Shown here: positions 20,652-31,098 of the stretch, piece by piece | Position numbering within the stretch: position 1 is the stretch's first letter | How the letters are laid out: each line of letters begins with the position of its first letter | Source of the DNA: Adineta steineri | Taxonomy: Eukaryota; Rotifera; Eurotatoria; Adinetida; Adinetidae | Assembly (NCBI GenBank): GCA_905250115.1 | Contig: CAJNOI010000042.1 | Coordinates: forward strand, 62,001 to 126,000 | Length of the DNA: 64,000 bases | Direction of reading: 5' to 3' | Made by a program: the position numbers and the translations under genes | The notes under the pieces: model-generated | Seen by the model: only the letters and a program-made list of their open reading frames with translations | Databases searched by the model: none | What the model was told of the DNA's origin: nothing

Positions 20652-20717
20652 ATTGAGGAGTGGTGTAGGTATGGGTGAAGATAAAGAAAAGATTATTCCT
20701 GACACCCACCCTTAAGA
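20652..20717. repeat. Telomere-like inverted repeat, decayed
   Basis: TTGAGGAGTGGTGTAGGTATG on the left and GACACCCACCCTTAAG on the right, in the same position relative to copy B as 17279-17346 is to copy A. Confidence 0.65.
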
Positions 20718-20939
20718 ATCGGAATAAATTAGTTTCAGACATTTGTTCTTTATGACGAAACAATTGAACCGATTTAGAAAGAGAAATAATCTCCTTTCCA
20801 TTCGTTTTGAAATTTCATCAATATACATATATTTATAAATACTAAGTATAATTTCTACATACAGACGACGGAACTAGACACATCTATCTTCAGTAAAAGA
20901 TAAAATCTTAGAAATGTTCATAGTTACTGCACCATTTAG

Positions 20940-21140
20940 CTAATTGTCAGTAGGATCGTTTGGTAAATAGTTTTCAATTTGAATTGAAAGAGGTGCTTCA
21001 GGAAAACTGTTCAATATAAGATTTTCAATCTGCGATCTTATTTCAGCAGCCATCGTGAACCGACCATCTTTGCAAAGAGAATGATACTGTTCCACTAGAG
21101 CTTGAACTTGTCGATATATTTCTTCAGATGATTGATCCAT
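20940..21140 (-). CDS. Small 66-residue protein with a 5'UTR intron
   Basis: The product is an acidic, mostly helical protein (EIYRQVQALVEQYHSLCKDG, then AAEIRSQIENLIL). Upstream on the minus strand a consensus donor (CAAG/GTAAGTG) near 21378 and a TTTTTTTAG acceptor near 21194 define an intron in the 5'UTR. A TATAAATA box lies at 21427-21420, about 45 bases before that donor. These gene-structure signals make a short ORF credible. No family was recognised. The TATA-box gene layout resembles the other small genes in this window. Confidence 0.6.
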   Translation of the reverse strand: MDQSSEEIYRQVQALVEQYHSLCKDGRFTMAAEIRSQIENLILNSFPEAPLSIQIENYLPNDPTDN

Positions 21141-21419
21141 TGATTGTGCAGCTATATAAAATAATGTTTGGTATAATAATGTAGCTTTTCACTAAAAAAA
21201 CAAGGTCAGTTCAGATTATATTCTACATTATTTATCGGAATTTACATTCTTGAACAAACATTATTTAATACAATACTCTCGTTAAAAGGCATTCATGTAT
21301 TCAAGGAGAAATATACTTATACGGTAGATCTTCTCTTTTTTTTCTTTAGGATATGTAAAATAATTTCAGTTCACTTACCTTGACGTAAAAGAAAGACAGA
21401 TCAAATGGTGTGATTCACG

Positions 21420-21427
21420 TATTTATA
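21420..21427 (-). promoter_or_regulatory. TATA box (TATAAATA on minus strand)
   Basis: It precedes the presumed non-coding first exon of the 66-residue protein gene. Confidence 0.5.
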
Positions 21428-22343
21428 CATAACCACTCTGCTACGATAGGAAGTGTCATACATATCGGCGAAAAATGTTAGCAAATCAGACGGAATAAAA
21501 TTAATATTAATATTAATAGCAAAGGCATCAGGCATAATTACGTTCGTATAGAATGATTATGAATAGTTTCGCCGATTTTCATCTCGTCACTTATTCTGTT
21601 TCCCCGAATAGCACTCACGTTTAAATAGAATTTAATATGAAAAGAAAATGCAAAAATATTCTCATATTATTTATGAAGTTATTTATTTATAACATGAGAC
21701 ATGAGCCAGTCGATGAATAGATTGGTTGAATACTCATTAGACTAAACAGAAACGATAATTGCTTTTATTTATTTTGCAGTCATACAAGCACAGTGCCATC
21801 TCAGTTGTATCTGTGTTACATTTTGAGACAGAACAAAAATATTTCCTCATTATCAGTTTGTATTTCATATAAAAATGAATAAACTGTTGTCAAATGTCCA
21901 GGTGCACGTTTAAGAAGCCTTCAAAGTAATAAAAACAAAACAGAAAAAGAAATTCGATGTTTATTAATAATGTAAAAAATAGGATTATATATTCAGTGTA
22001 TATTTACTTAGGTTTGATTAAAAAGAGAACGAATGCTGCAGCACATTGAAAAAAAATCAACGTTATTTCTAATCTCAATCAAGAATAAACATTTGAAAAA
22101 TCTAGTCTCTTGCTTTTACTTATATTCCAATCTCAATAATATGAAATTTTCAACGAATTGATCATAAATCTTGAGTGTGGGTGTGCTTCCCTCACCCATG
22201 CTCATTTTCAGAGCATGAAAACGAAAGAAATTTGAAACTGTTTCTCGAAATCAATTCTCACGGGTTTGCGAAGTGTGAATAATTTAATAAGATAATCTAA
22301 TTGTCATTTATTGTTTTTAAAACAAAAAAAAGTAATATGAAAA
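21428..22343. other. AT-rich intergenic region
   Basis: I see no coding signal. The only structured element is the telomere-like inverted repeat at 22167-22207. Confidence 0.5.
22167..22207. repeat. Telomere-like inverted repeat, short
   Basis: AATCTTGAGTGTGGGTGTG on the left and CCCTCACCCATGCTCATTT on the right with almost no loop. It keeps the ATCTTGAG terminus. Confidence 0.65.
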
Positions 22344-23113
22344 TTATTCATATTCTGCAGTGTTTCTTAACGATTGAAGCGCATCCATTGCGAATAAACT
22401 TGCAATACTACGATCACCTATCTTTTGATTTTCAATAGCTTGACGAAAGAAGCTCAACATACTCTGCATACATAGATGACGCATCAGTTCTTGTTCACTA
22501 TCAATAACTTTGATATGAGGCGATTTGGAATCATTTAGAGATGCTAATGTCTCGTCAGCACGAAGATTATATACTGCAGTCACCGGAATGTTAGTGATAA
22601 GCATTTGCAACTCGGGAAATTGATGCGATGTACACACAATGATAGGAGATGTTGAACAATTTGTTTTCAGTACTTCTTGCAATTCAACCAAAGTCGAACA
22701 ATGAATTGTTGGATTCTTTAATTTATTTCTTGTAAGATGTGGAAGTTGATAAATAATTATTGGCGTACTATTTAGTGAATAACCTAAGATTATATATCAG
22801 TTTATGTTTAGCATTATCTCTAATAAAATTCCAAAAACCATTGATCGATATCTTGAGAGTGTTTTTCTACTCATAAATAATTCAATGCTCCTTTCAGGTG
22901 ACGTTTCGCCAAAGAATTAGTCAAGAACATCGATTAGTAATGACCTGAAAACTATTAATTTTAAGCTTTTGAAATTTCTTGAGAAGAGCTAATAATTTAT
23001 TTTTAAAAGTTCATCTACTAAAAGTGATAGATCACATTTTTCTCTTAAATTTTCGATTGAAAAATCGTAATGAGATACAAATGATGAAATACGAGATCAC
23101 ACTTACCAGACAT
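22344..23113 (-). CDS. Uncharacterised 148-residue protein, tandem paralogue 1
   Basis: A 7-nt coding first exon (ATGTCTG, 23113-23107) with donor GTAAGTG joins exon 2 (22783-22344) at a CTTAG acceptor, giving 148 residues that begin MSGYSLNS. The body has a hydrophobic strand ending SPIIVCTSHQFPELQ, a second, VTAVYNLRADETL, then SEQELMRHLCMQSMLSF and a helical tail. The same order of motifs and the same tiny first exon occur in the gene 1.1 kb downstream at 23845-24726. The alternating strand/helix pattern resembles the N-terminal receiver-like module often seen in rotifer repeat and ADP-ribosyltransferase proteins, but that is a weak resemblance. No catalytic motif was recognised. Confidence 0.75.
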
Positions 23114-23844
23114 TTTCAGCAGTGTTTCTCATGTCGACTACCTTGTTTAAATAAGCGGCGTTGGTAAACAAATTATTTCGGCGAATGGTTTCAATTACTC
23201 GTCATTCTCGAAGAAATCAGAACAACAATAATGCATTGTTTTCGAAATCAAACCGAAAATGTTGAAAGGCAGTCATTGTTTTTTCTTACATATGAATGCT
23301 ATATTCGTTGAAAAATTCGTCTCAATTAATTCGTTGATTTTGATTCAATATCATCGTGGAAGAAGAATTCTGACTAACATCCGTGAGGGTAAGTGAGGTA
23401 AGTGTGAGTGTGCATCTACGAACAATCCAAAGAAAGTAAACGGAATACGTTGCTATGTAGAAAAGTAAGACAGGATAATTTTTATTTTTCGTGAGACTCA
23501 CGATTTTTAACAAAAAAAAGGGCGGTGCTCTATGGATTGATATCTTAGTTTTTTCAGGAGCATACATTCTATTCCGAATCAATAGTCGATAAAATTGAGA
23601 CAATTGGATTCTCTCGAAATTTATTCATTATATAGTATCAATTATACAAATTCTTCTTGTTTAGTAAGTATAAAAAATGAATAAAGAATCTAGTAACATT
23701 ATTACAAAAGTTACTTTTGAGAATGAGGATAAAAAAGACGTAACCTCACTCTCGCTCTTAAGTATGATAACAAGTAAAACAAAGGAATCATTCAGTTCGA
23801 TATCAGCGAGCAATTCAAATTAAGTTAAATAATATGACGGATTT
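23114..23844. other. Intergenic region between the two paralogues
   Basis: It contains a single G-rich arm (GTGAGGGTAAGTGAGGTAAGTG, 23383-23410) and a weak pair at 23720-23762 (TTTGAGAATGAGG / CCTCACTCTCGCTCTTAAG), both decayed members of the telomere-like family. Reading frames here look like chance. Confidence 0.5.
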
Positions 23845-24726
23845 TCAAAGTTGGCTATGTAATTGCATGAGACATTGAATTGCACCAGTCTTAAATGCAG
23901 TAGCACAACCATATTCTTCCCTGTTCTGATAATCGATGCCTTTTCTCAACAAGAACAACATATTATTCATTATTAAATGACGCATCAATTCGTCTTCGCT
24001 GGTGACAACTTTTGTTTTGTTCCAGTTGTGACTGCTTTCCCAACATGTTTCCTCTCCACTATGAAGCACATAGACCATATCGATCAGATTATTATTAATA
24101 CTGTTACTTAGTTCATCAAGCTCATCGGGTGTACATATGATGATGGTATCATGTACACCATTTTTCGCCAATGTATCTTTCAGTTGTTTAAACGTTGAAC
24201 AATGTGTTATTGGATTCTGTGACCAAGTCAAATCAAGATGTTGTACGCGCAACAGAATTAATCTCAAATTATCCGAGATACCTAAGATGATAGACAAAGT
24301 TATGTTTTGTTACGTTAAACATTTGTTTAACAGAACAGTGTCAATGAAGAGAATGAGAGTATGCTACATTCTTGAACAATATGCTTTTCTGTTTGTATTT
24401 AGTTCTATTTATACAAGTATAATATAATAATACAGTTCACAATGAATGACATAACCTTCAGATACTGAAATTATGTCAGTGCGATTGGACGCATCATTTT
24501 TCATAGTTATTCGTAAGAGAGATATTTATAGTTTTCTAGTTGTATGATAATTTATTAATTTAAAATTTGCTAAATTAACACGAAATTTCCATCCTGTTCT
24601 CATGTTCATTTATATAAATTGATTAGATATATATATTCACACTAGAAAATCGATTGGTTGAAGAAATAATCGTGTTTTGACAAAAATAAAAAATTGAAAA
24701 AAGAAATACAGTCACTTACTCGACAT
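23845..24726 (-). CDS. Uncharacterised 147-residue protein, tandem paralogue 2
   Basis: A 7-nt coding exon (ATGTCGA, 24726-24720) with donor GTAAGTG joins exon 2 (24281-23845) at a CTTAG acceptor, giving 147 residues beginning MSSISDNLRLI. It shares with its neighbour NPxIxHCSTxxxL, (I)I(V/I)CTxxxxxEL, the strand MVYVLHSGEET and the block SEDELMRHLIMNNMLFLLRK. Identity is moderate, so the duplication is old. The 440-bp intron is long for this genome and differs completely from the paralogue's. Function unknown. Confidence 0.75.
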
Positions 24727-25353
24727 CACATTCACGTGTTATAATCTAACAAAAGCGGTTTAACTGAAATTGTTTTTTATAATTTACGCAAGCAAAAGTA
24801 TTCGTTTGTGTATCACATGTTTTTCAACTATTTTTCTGCATCACAAATTGCTTTTAGCAATGAAAACAATTTTAAAAATACTGTTTCTATGTACGACGTT
24901 GTTGATTAGTCATATTCATAATTTCATCATAAGTTAGTGAACGTCGCATAGTTATTGCATCGTTTATTCTAAAAGCACGTAATTACATTTATATAATCAT
25001 TGAGAAATTGATAACGAGTATTATCTTTTCTATCAAACGATATTTATCGAATAACGTTCGTTTGTTTTCAAATTAGAACAACCGAAGTTTGGAGCAAGAT
25101 TCAATAAAAAGATTTGTATATATGTCAGCATACAGATCATGATGTATCATGAAGATACGAGTGTAAATACTTTTTCATCTTGCACTCCCCAGCCATACTG
25201 TCACTTTAAAGATGTTTACTAGTAAATAAAATTTCAATTTCTTGTATGAACCGTTTTAGTTAGGAATTTTATTACATAAAAGATTTTTTTAATCAAGAAA
25301 TGACAAGAAAAACAACAATGTGTGCATATAGAATATGTAATACATATAAAGCA
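24727..25353. other. AT-rich intergenic region
   Basis: No coding sequence or clear repeat was recognised beyond the local ATCATGATGTATCATGA palindrome near 25136. Confidence 0.4.
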
Positions 25354-26079
25354 TTAATTTGATTCAATAATATATTTGTTATTTACATTGATAAGTCGTG
25401 CTAATTTCAAAGCAATTTGAATTACAAATACCTAGAAATATAACATGCAATTTTTTATATCATAAAAATAGATAATATTCATACTCGAATGACAATAAAT
25501 ACAATACCCACAATTGACAGTATGATTACGAATAACGATGGTCGAAAATGTTCTTGAAATCTTTTCGAAAAAATTAACCATGCAACAATACTTAAGATAA
25601 TAATAATTAAGATACTGAGTATAGCGATTAAGACAGCATTTAACCATGCAAACTACAAAATATAAATAATCAATTCTTTATCGAATCTTCTTTATAAAAC
25701 AAATCATATACCACATGTAAACCAATTCGATTATATTTATAAGCAACAAAAAGTCCAAAAATATTCAAAAGAATCCAAATTGAAGCTTGACTAATATAAT
25801 AAGCTCTGATATGCATTCCTTGATCATTTAAGAATTTAACTCCAGTAATACCGAGAATAAGATCAACTACGGACAATATCTAGATAGAGAAAAAAATACA
25901 TTCAACAAATGATATACAAATATGTTTTCTTATCTTACCAGAAGTATTCCATTTAAAATAAAATGAATTTGACGTGTTCGTTGAATTTTAGGGTTACTAG
26001 TGCATGGAAAAGGTTTTGATAAAGGCATATAAGGTCCATCTGATAGTATTACTTTTCCAGTTGATGAATCATAATCCAT
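25354..26079 (-). CDS. Four-pass membrane protein (family shared with 32893-34130)
   Basis: Four exons (26079-25939, 25879-25712, 25652-25485, 25431-25354), all joined in phase 0, give 184 residues. The cytosolic-looking N terminus (DYDSSTGKVILSDGPYMPLS) precedes four hydrophobic segments: about 42-60, 77-95, 106-126 and 138-160. The exon 2/3 boundary falls at NRIGLHV/FAWLNAVLI, which matches ERIGLLI/FAWIDITFL at an intron in the other four-pass gene, so they are distant paralogues with a conserved intron. The family itself was not recognised; tetraspan MARVEL- or TMEM-like proteins are possible. The tail LARLINVNNKYIIESN is short. Confidence 0.75.
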
Positions 26080-26131
26080 TCTAACAATTGTTTTCTTCTT
26101 TAACAAGGATAAAATAACGTTAGATAATTGT

Positions 26132-26434
26132 TTGAATGTTTATCTTTTCTCTCTTTTAACTCATGAACGTAACAAAGAAACAATAAAATTTTCTATGATT
26201 GGTCAAGAGAATAACCAAGACAAAGTACACCTTGAAGGTGTGAATCTTCCTTTTTCTTTAGGTATACATGCTCAATATGGCAGAAGACAATTACATAATT
26301 TACTTAAGGAGGATAGCATAGCTATTTTTAATGTACCAAATTATAATTTACAAGTTAAATTTACATTTTATATTGAAATAAAAAGACTAAAAAAAATAAA
26401 TAACACATTCGCATTACTGACGTTAATATTATAA
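26132..26434 (+). other. Possible short coding fragment
   Basis: An ATG-initiated 100-residue frame includes VHLEGVNLPFSLGIHAQYG and RRQLHNLLKEDSIAIFNVPN, which read like real protein, but the tail is low-complexity. It is divergent from the four-pass gene, with only about 50 bases between their start codons. I do not recognise it; it may be a decayed exon. Confidence 0.3.
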
Positions 26435-26670
26435 TTTTTTTCATCATTTCTAATTGCTATTTGGCAGCATCCTCATCTAAATTGTTACAAACAATTGCGT
26501 ATTTATTCCATAGAAATATTATATTTTTCGTTAATTCATTGAGTGCTAATATAGTTTCACTTCTGTATGTTATAATGAATCGATCGTCAGAATAGATACT
26601 AACAAAAAGTTAAACAAATGTTCATTTTCTTTTTGATAAATTATCTTATCAATTTATCGTCACTTGAAGA

Positions 26671-26943
26671 ATGTCTTCTTCTTCTACAGTATTATTGATC
26701 AACGATATTGAAAGTACATTTATGATTATAATCTGTATTATAGTCATTGTCTTTGGCACCATAGGCAATATATTTAACATAATTCTCTTTAGAAAACGCA
26801 CTCTATGAGCACTTTCGCCTTGTATTCCTTGTCTCTTCATTGCTTCTCTTGTCATCATATTCATCAGTTATGGATTTGTTCCATTACGACTACTGAGTGG
26901 TTTTCAAATGAATCCATCCATATATAAAAAAATTTTACAATGA
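26671..26943 (+). pseudogene. Broken rhodopsin-type GPCR fragment
   Basis: From the ATG at 26671 the frame reads SSSSTVLLINDIESTFMIII and VIVFGTIGNIFNIILFRKRTL, the TM1 with its GN motif and the first intracellular loop typical of rotifer rhodopsin-like receptors, continues after an in-frame TGA into a TM2-like segment (FIASLVIIFISYGFVPLRLL), and ends soon after. TM3-TM7 are absent. An intact receptor with the same FGFIGFIGN pattern lies 1.4 kb downstream, so this is probably the remnant of a tandem copy. Confidence 0.65.
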
Positions 26944-28370
26944 ATTATAACTATTTCATCACAAAGCTCTGTAATAATGGTATTTTTAATTTTTATTATA
27001 TCAGAATATCTTTAATTATTATTTCTCTTCATTATCAAATAATACTAACGATTTAAACAAAATTAAGTTTCATCTCATGAAAATATTTTTTTCTCGATTG
27101 AAACCAGTAAATTAATTTAAATTTATAGTTCGAGAGACAACAAAACAAAAAATACATTTTTTAATTCTATAAAGCCTTGATTAATACTATAATAATTATT
27201 TTGATAAATAAATTTCTAATTACTGTATTCATTCTACTGAAAATTTATAATTCAAATCTCTATTTTATTTCATGTATTATATTTATCCCCTATGATGTTA
27301 CTATTTGCACTGAAAAATACATCAGTGAAATTATAATTCTAAATCTAATAAAGTTACTTTTCCAATTCTTATATGATTTTTGAGAATTTACTCTAATTGT
27401 AACCATTAATTATAAATTTTTTGAGAGTGTGGGTGTGTGGGTGTGTGGGTGTGGACGTAGGTGTGCTGAACGATATAGTTTACATACCCACACCCTCAAA
27501 AATTCAAACTCATTATTGTTTTAGTATAAAATACTTTATTATTGTTAATGTGAATTTGAAATATGGATGTCATTCTAAGTATTTAAATAAATGATGTTAG
27601 AAAATAATGTCTTTCAAGTTCAGTTTCCAAATTGAAATATTTTTAGAAATATCATGTTTATTAAAATAATAAAAAAGCAGAACATGTATGGTTTCTATCA
27701 AGTGGAATACCTCAGCAAAAAACGCACGAATTAGCAATAAAAAAAACGACGCAATAGTTTTTCTGCATCATAACTAATTTAATCTAATATATGATTGTCG
27801 TAATATACTTTTCTGTTTGCTAATTCATAATGAATTGTAGAATAATAATGGAAAATATGTCATTGTTTTAAATAACATTTAATAGAGATATTTTATGCAA
27901 CAATGTAATATATAATCTGAAATATTCTATTAGAACTCCATATTTGTAACTTTAGTTTGCAATTTGTTTGGATTTTCAGAAAATATATATAATAATCTAA
28001 TGAATTCAATAGAATGTAATTATAAGTTATAGATAATGATTCTTAATGTCAAAATAACTATACAAGTAGAGAACAAAAAAGCTTGAAATTATATTGAGCT
28101 TCCGAGAATGTTCGTATATGTTGTTATTTCCTGCTTAATAACTAAAAAGAAAATTTTTATCTTTTCAATTTCTTGCAGAATTAACTCAGCATGTATATAA
28201 TTTTTATAGCAGAAGTTATTCTCACATGAGTTATATAGAATTTTCTATAAAAAGACACTAATTATTAATGCAAATCATAGAATATATGTACCCGCTTTGT
28301 ACTCGGTTTATGCTCATAGAAAAAAAGAAAGAAATTACGCACACATAAATTCTTCATTTCATATACTTTA
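26944..28370. other. AT-rich intergenic region with one telomere-like repeat
   Basis: Very AT-rich (poly-T and TTAAA runs). The inverted repeat at 27418-27502 is the only organised element. TATAAAAAG at 28245 may serve the GPCR downstream. Confidence 0.5.
27418..27502. repeat. Telomere-like inverted repeat with long G-rich arm
   Basis: The left arm contains four GTGTGGG-type units in a row (GAGTGTGGGTGTGTGGGTG onward) and the right arm closes with CATACCCACACCCTCAAAAA. The G-run spacing could form a G-quadruplex. Confidence 0.85.
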
Positions 28371-29443
28371 ATGTATAATGAACAAATATCTTTATTCTAC
28401 AAACACATTTCTAAAATGATTGACAATAACACTACAACTACAGTCAACTTTATACAAACATCAAAATCACTTAGTGATGATCTTGCTTTTGTATCACAAA
28501 ATATTCTTATTTATTTACCATTAATCTTTTTCATCTTTGGTTTTATTGGATTTATTGGAAATGTTTTCACTTATCTTCAACCTCAACTTCGTTCAAATAC
28601 TTGTTGTATTTATTCATTGTGTGGTTCATTCATTGATATTATCAATCTTTCTATTAATTCATTTCCAACTTATTTTTTAGCTAAGTATGGAATTTATATA
28701 CCATGGTATTTATCATTAACTCCTTGCAAACTCAATACCTTTATCTTGGTGTTTTTTCCACATTTATCAATAAATTTTCTATGCATGGCTATTATCGATC
28801 GATTTGCCATAACCTGTGATTATACATCATCCATTCGTCGAATAACTCAACTTCGAATGGTACCATGGATGATTGGCTTGACTGTTCTGACCAGTTGTCT
28901 TTTTTCATTGTATGCTCCTATTAATTATGATGCTCTCTTTGGATTTTTATGTATATCAACACAACCGATGTTAACAAGTATTTCATATATTATTCTTATT
29001 GGTTTAGTTTCACCAATAATAATGATAATATTTGTTTTACTTACTTATCGAAATGTTCGTCGAAGTCGTGGAAGAGTCGTAAGTAGCTGAACTATTAATT
29101 AGTTTTACATTGATGCAATTCTATTTTATTTTAGGGTGACGTAGTTCAAAAAAACCGACCAAATCTTCGAAATCAATTTATTGTAACAATATTTGCACAA
29201 ATTCTAGTAACAAGTTTCATTACATTACAATGGATTATAATGTATACGTATTTTACATTTACTCCAATTGCTACGGAAGATCCTGTAGATTTATCGATTA
29301 TTATCTTTGTTTTTGGTCTTAGTAATAATTTATATTATTTAAATAATGTTAAAGCATTTTATATTTCAATATTAACATCTCGTGTAGTTAGAAAAGAATT
29401 TGTCAGTGGTTTGAACAATTTATATCGTCGTTATATAAGATAA
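28371..29443 (+). CDS. Rhodopsin-like 7TM receptor
   Basis: Two exons (28371-29078, 29135-29443) join in phase 0 into 338 residues. Seven hydrophobic helices are visible: TM1 begins LIYLPLIFFIFGFIGFIGN, TM3 ends MAIIDRFAITCDY (a DRF version of the DRY motif), TM5 includes SYIILIGLVSPIIMIIFV, exon 2 supplies TM6 (FIVTIFAQILVTSFITLQWI) and TM7 (FVFGLSNNLYYLNNVKAFYI). CxxC-like cysteines (TPCKLN and GFLCIS) could form the usual extracellular disulfide. The N terminus has NNT sequons. The pattern is that of the expanded rotifer peptide/chemoreceptor-type GPCRs; the ligand is unknown. An alternative start is the second ATG at 28416. Confidence 0.85.
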
Positions 29444-30257
29444 CAAATGAATATATCAATAGTTAATCCTTTTATAAAAACTAGTGATATATACATAATT
29501 CAACTATTTCTTTTCTTATAAAAACTTATTTATTGTATGTCTGTATTAAATGAAGTTTATAATTAAGTATAAGAATAAAATTTAATTTTTTGAATAAACA
29601 CAATTATAAAAAGAATGTTATAAACAAAATTTTTAATTCTTATTTGAATCAAATGATTTTACTCAATAAAAAGTAATTAACAAGCTCATAGTTATGATTG
29701 TAAAAGGTGAACTTAGACTTATTTACGTTCGAAATAATCACTGACGACAAACTCAATTATGACTTGATGCTCTTTGGAGTTGATCATTTGAAAAAATTGT
29801 ATACAGATAACTATTTTTGGGATGAAGCAAATACTAAATAGGTCATGTGAGACTATAGACAATATGTATAGACGTATACAATTTAGTTTGTTTTAAAGTA
29901 CATAAATCATAGATTGCTTATGATTGACGCTCTCAGGAAAAGAAAAATCGTTATTTCCAATAATAAAATTTACTATCTCTGGAATGTGCGAACTGATGAT
30001 ATCCTCAGGACATAGTTAGAACACTTTTAAAGCAGAAGTTTTATCAGAATTATGCGGCTACATATCATATATTCTAACCGTATTACGACATCTTTTGAAC
30101 AGTTTTTGTATATGTCTAAAATTTCTTTTCGTTCTCTTTTCCGTCCGTTTATGGATAATTCGTTAAATATATACTTTGTTTGTTTAAGTTAATAGTCAAA
30201 TTAACAAAAATTTTCATCGATACAATCGTTTCCTTAATACAAATTGAAATAAGAAGA
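29444..30257. other. AT-rich intergenic region
   Basis: No gene or repeat recognised. In-frame sequence without ATG immediately precedes the ACP-like gene from 30180. Confidence 0.4.
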
Positions 30258-30551
30258 ATGCATCATTTTCAACCACATCAAATCATTCGTTTCCAAAAAC
30301 GACACAAGAAGTTACAAAAATTCTTCAAACGAATGGGTTTTACTGGCAATATTCCATTTTCTTTGGATTTTGGATCTCTTTCAGCTAGAGAAAGGGTGAC
30401 ATTTATCAATGAAATAGAAACTGCTTATGGTTTTGTCGAAACTCTTCCTCCAAGAGCTGTATTTAAATTTTGTGATCTTATAGATGCCGATGCAGATACA
30501 ACGGTTTATATGGTATTAATGGCATCCATGAATTCCAATTGCAGAGATTAA
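30258..30551 (+). CDS. Small acyl-carrier-protein-like protein
   Basis: From the first ATG the product has 97 residues: a very basic N terminus (RFQKRHKKLQKFFKRMGF) followed by SLDFGSLSARERVTFINEIE and TAYGFVETLPPRAVFKFCDL. That second part follows the acyl-carrier pattern of (L/D)xxGxDSLxxxExxxxIExxFGxxIP, with GSL in place of DSL, so the phosphopantetheine-accepting serine would be kept. The basic start might be a mitochondrial signal. The resemblance is short and the frame also continues upstream without an ATG, so ACP homology is a hypothesis. Confidence 0.5.
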   Translation: MHHFQPHQIIRFQKRHKKLQKFFKRMGFTGNIPFSLDFGSLSARERVTFINEIETAYGFVETLPPRAVFKFCDLIDADADTTVYMVLMASMNSNCRD

Positions 30552-30708
30552 CTATTTTTTGAAAATTAACTTTTTATTGTTTTATTGATAATTATATTGT
30601 AAATAAATAGAGAATTATTGATGTACTGAAATTAGAACATATACTTTTATCTATTCAAATAAAATTACAGGCGTGAAATGTTCTTTTTTTTACATATCCG
30701 TTTTCGAA

Positions 30709-30905
30709 TTAAGGTTCTAGAAACAAGAAGAATACTTAAAAAGATTTGCATGAGAAAATTGAACAAACTATGCAAAATCATATATCTTACCTTTATTATC
30801 TAAAGCAAGAATTATTAAGTATACTAGTTGTGCATGTAGTTTATACATCATCATTAATGTCGAATCTGATCGAATTTGTCCCGTATCAATCATCACTGAA
30901 TTCAT
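30709..30905 (-). CDS. Possible 40-residue two-exon gene
   Basis: A minus-strand ATG opens 38 codons (MNSVMIDTGQIRSDSTLMMM onward) ending exactly at a consensus donor AAAG/GTAAG, and a TTTCTAG acceptor at 30717 would add two residues. The splice signals are good, but the protein is too short to judge. It could also be a detached exon. Confidence 0.25.
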
Positions 30906-31098
30906 GTTGATAGACCTCTTGACATTCAACATACAAATATTTTTTAATGTTTTATTAATGAAATGAATTTCAGAAGCTTTAGTAGAATAAAAGAAAAGTA
31001 CAATGAAGTATTTTAAATTTTAATGATATTATTATGAGTTTGAGAAATAGGATAGAGTAAAATTTTAATCTATGCTAGGCGAAAATTATATTAAAAAA

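Larger units (their letters stand above)
19702..20939. other. Noncoding region with duplication copy B between two telomere-like repeats
   Basis: A plus-strand frame near 20009-20137 (YLEICACDRYTVASIADQQA) ends just before AATAAAATAATAAA and may be the last exon of a lost gene, but nothing upstream supports it. The rest is the repeat cluster 20306-20717 and AT-rich DNA. Confidence 0.45.
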
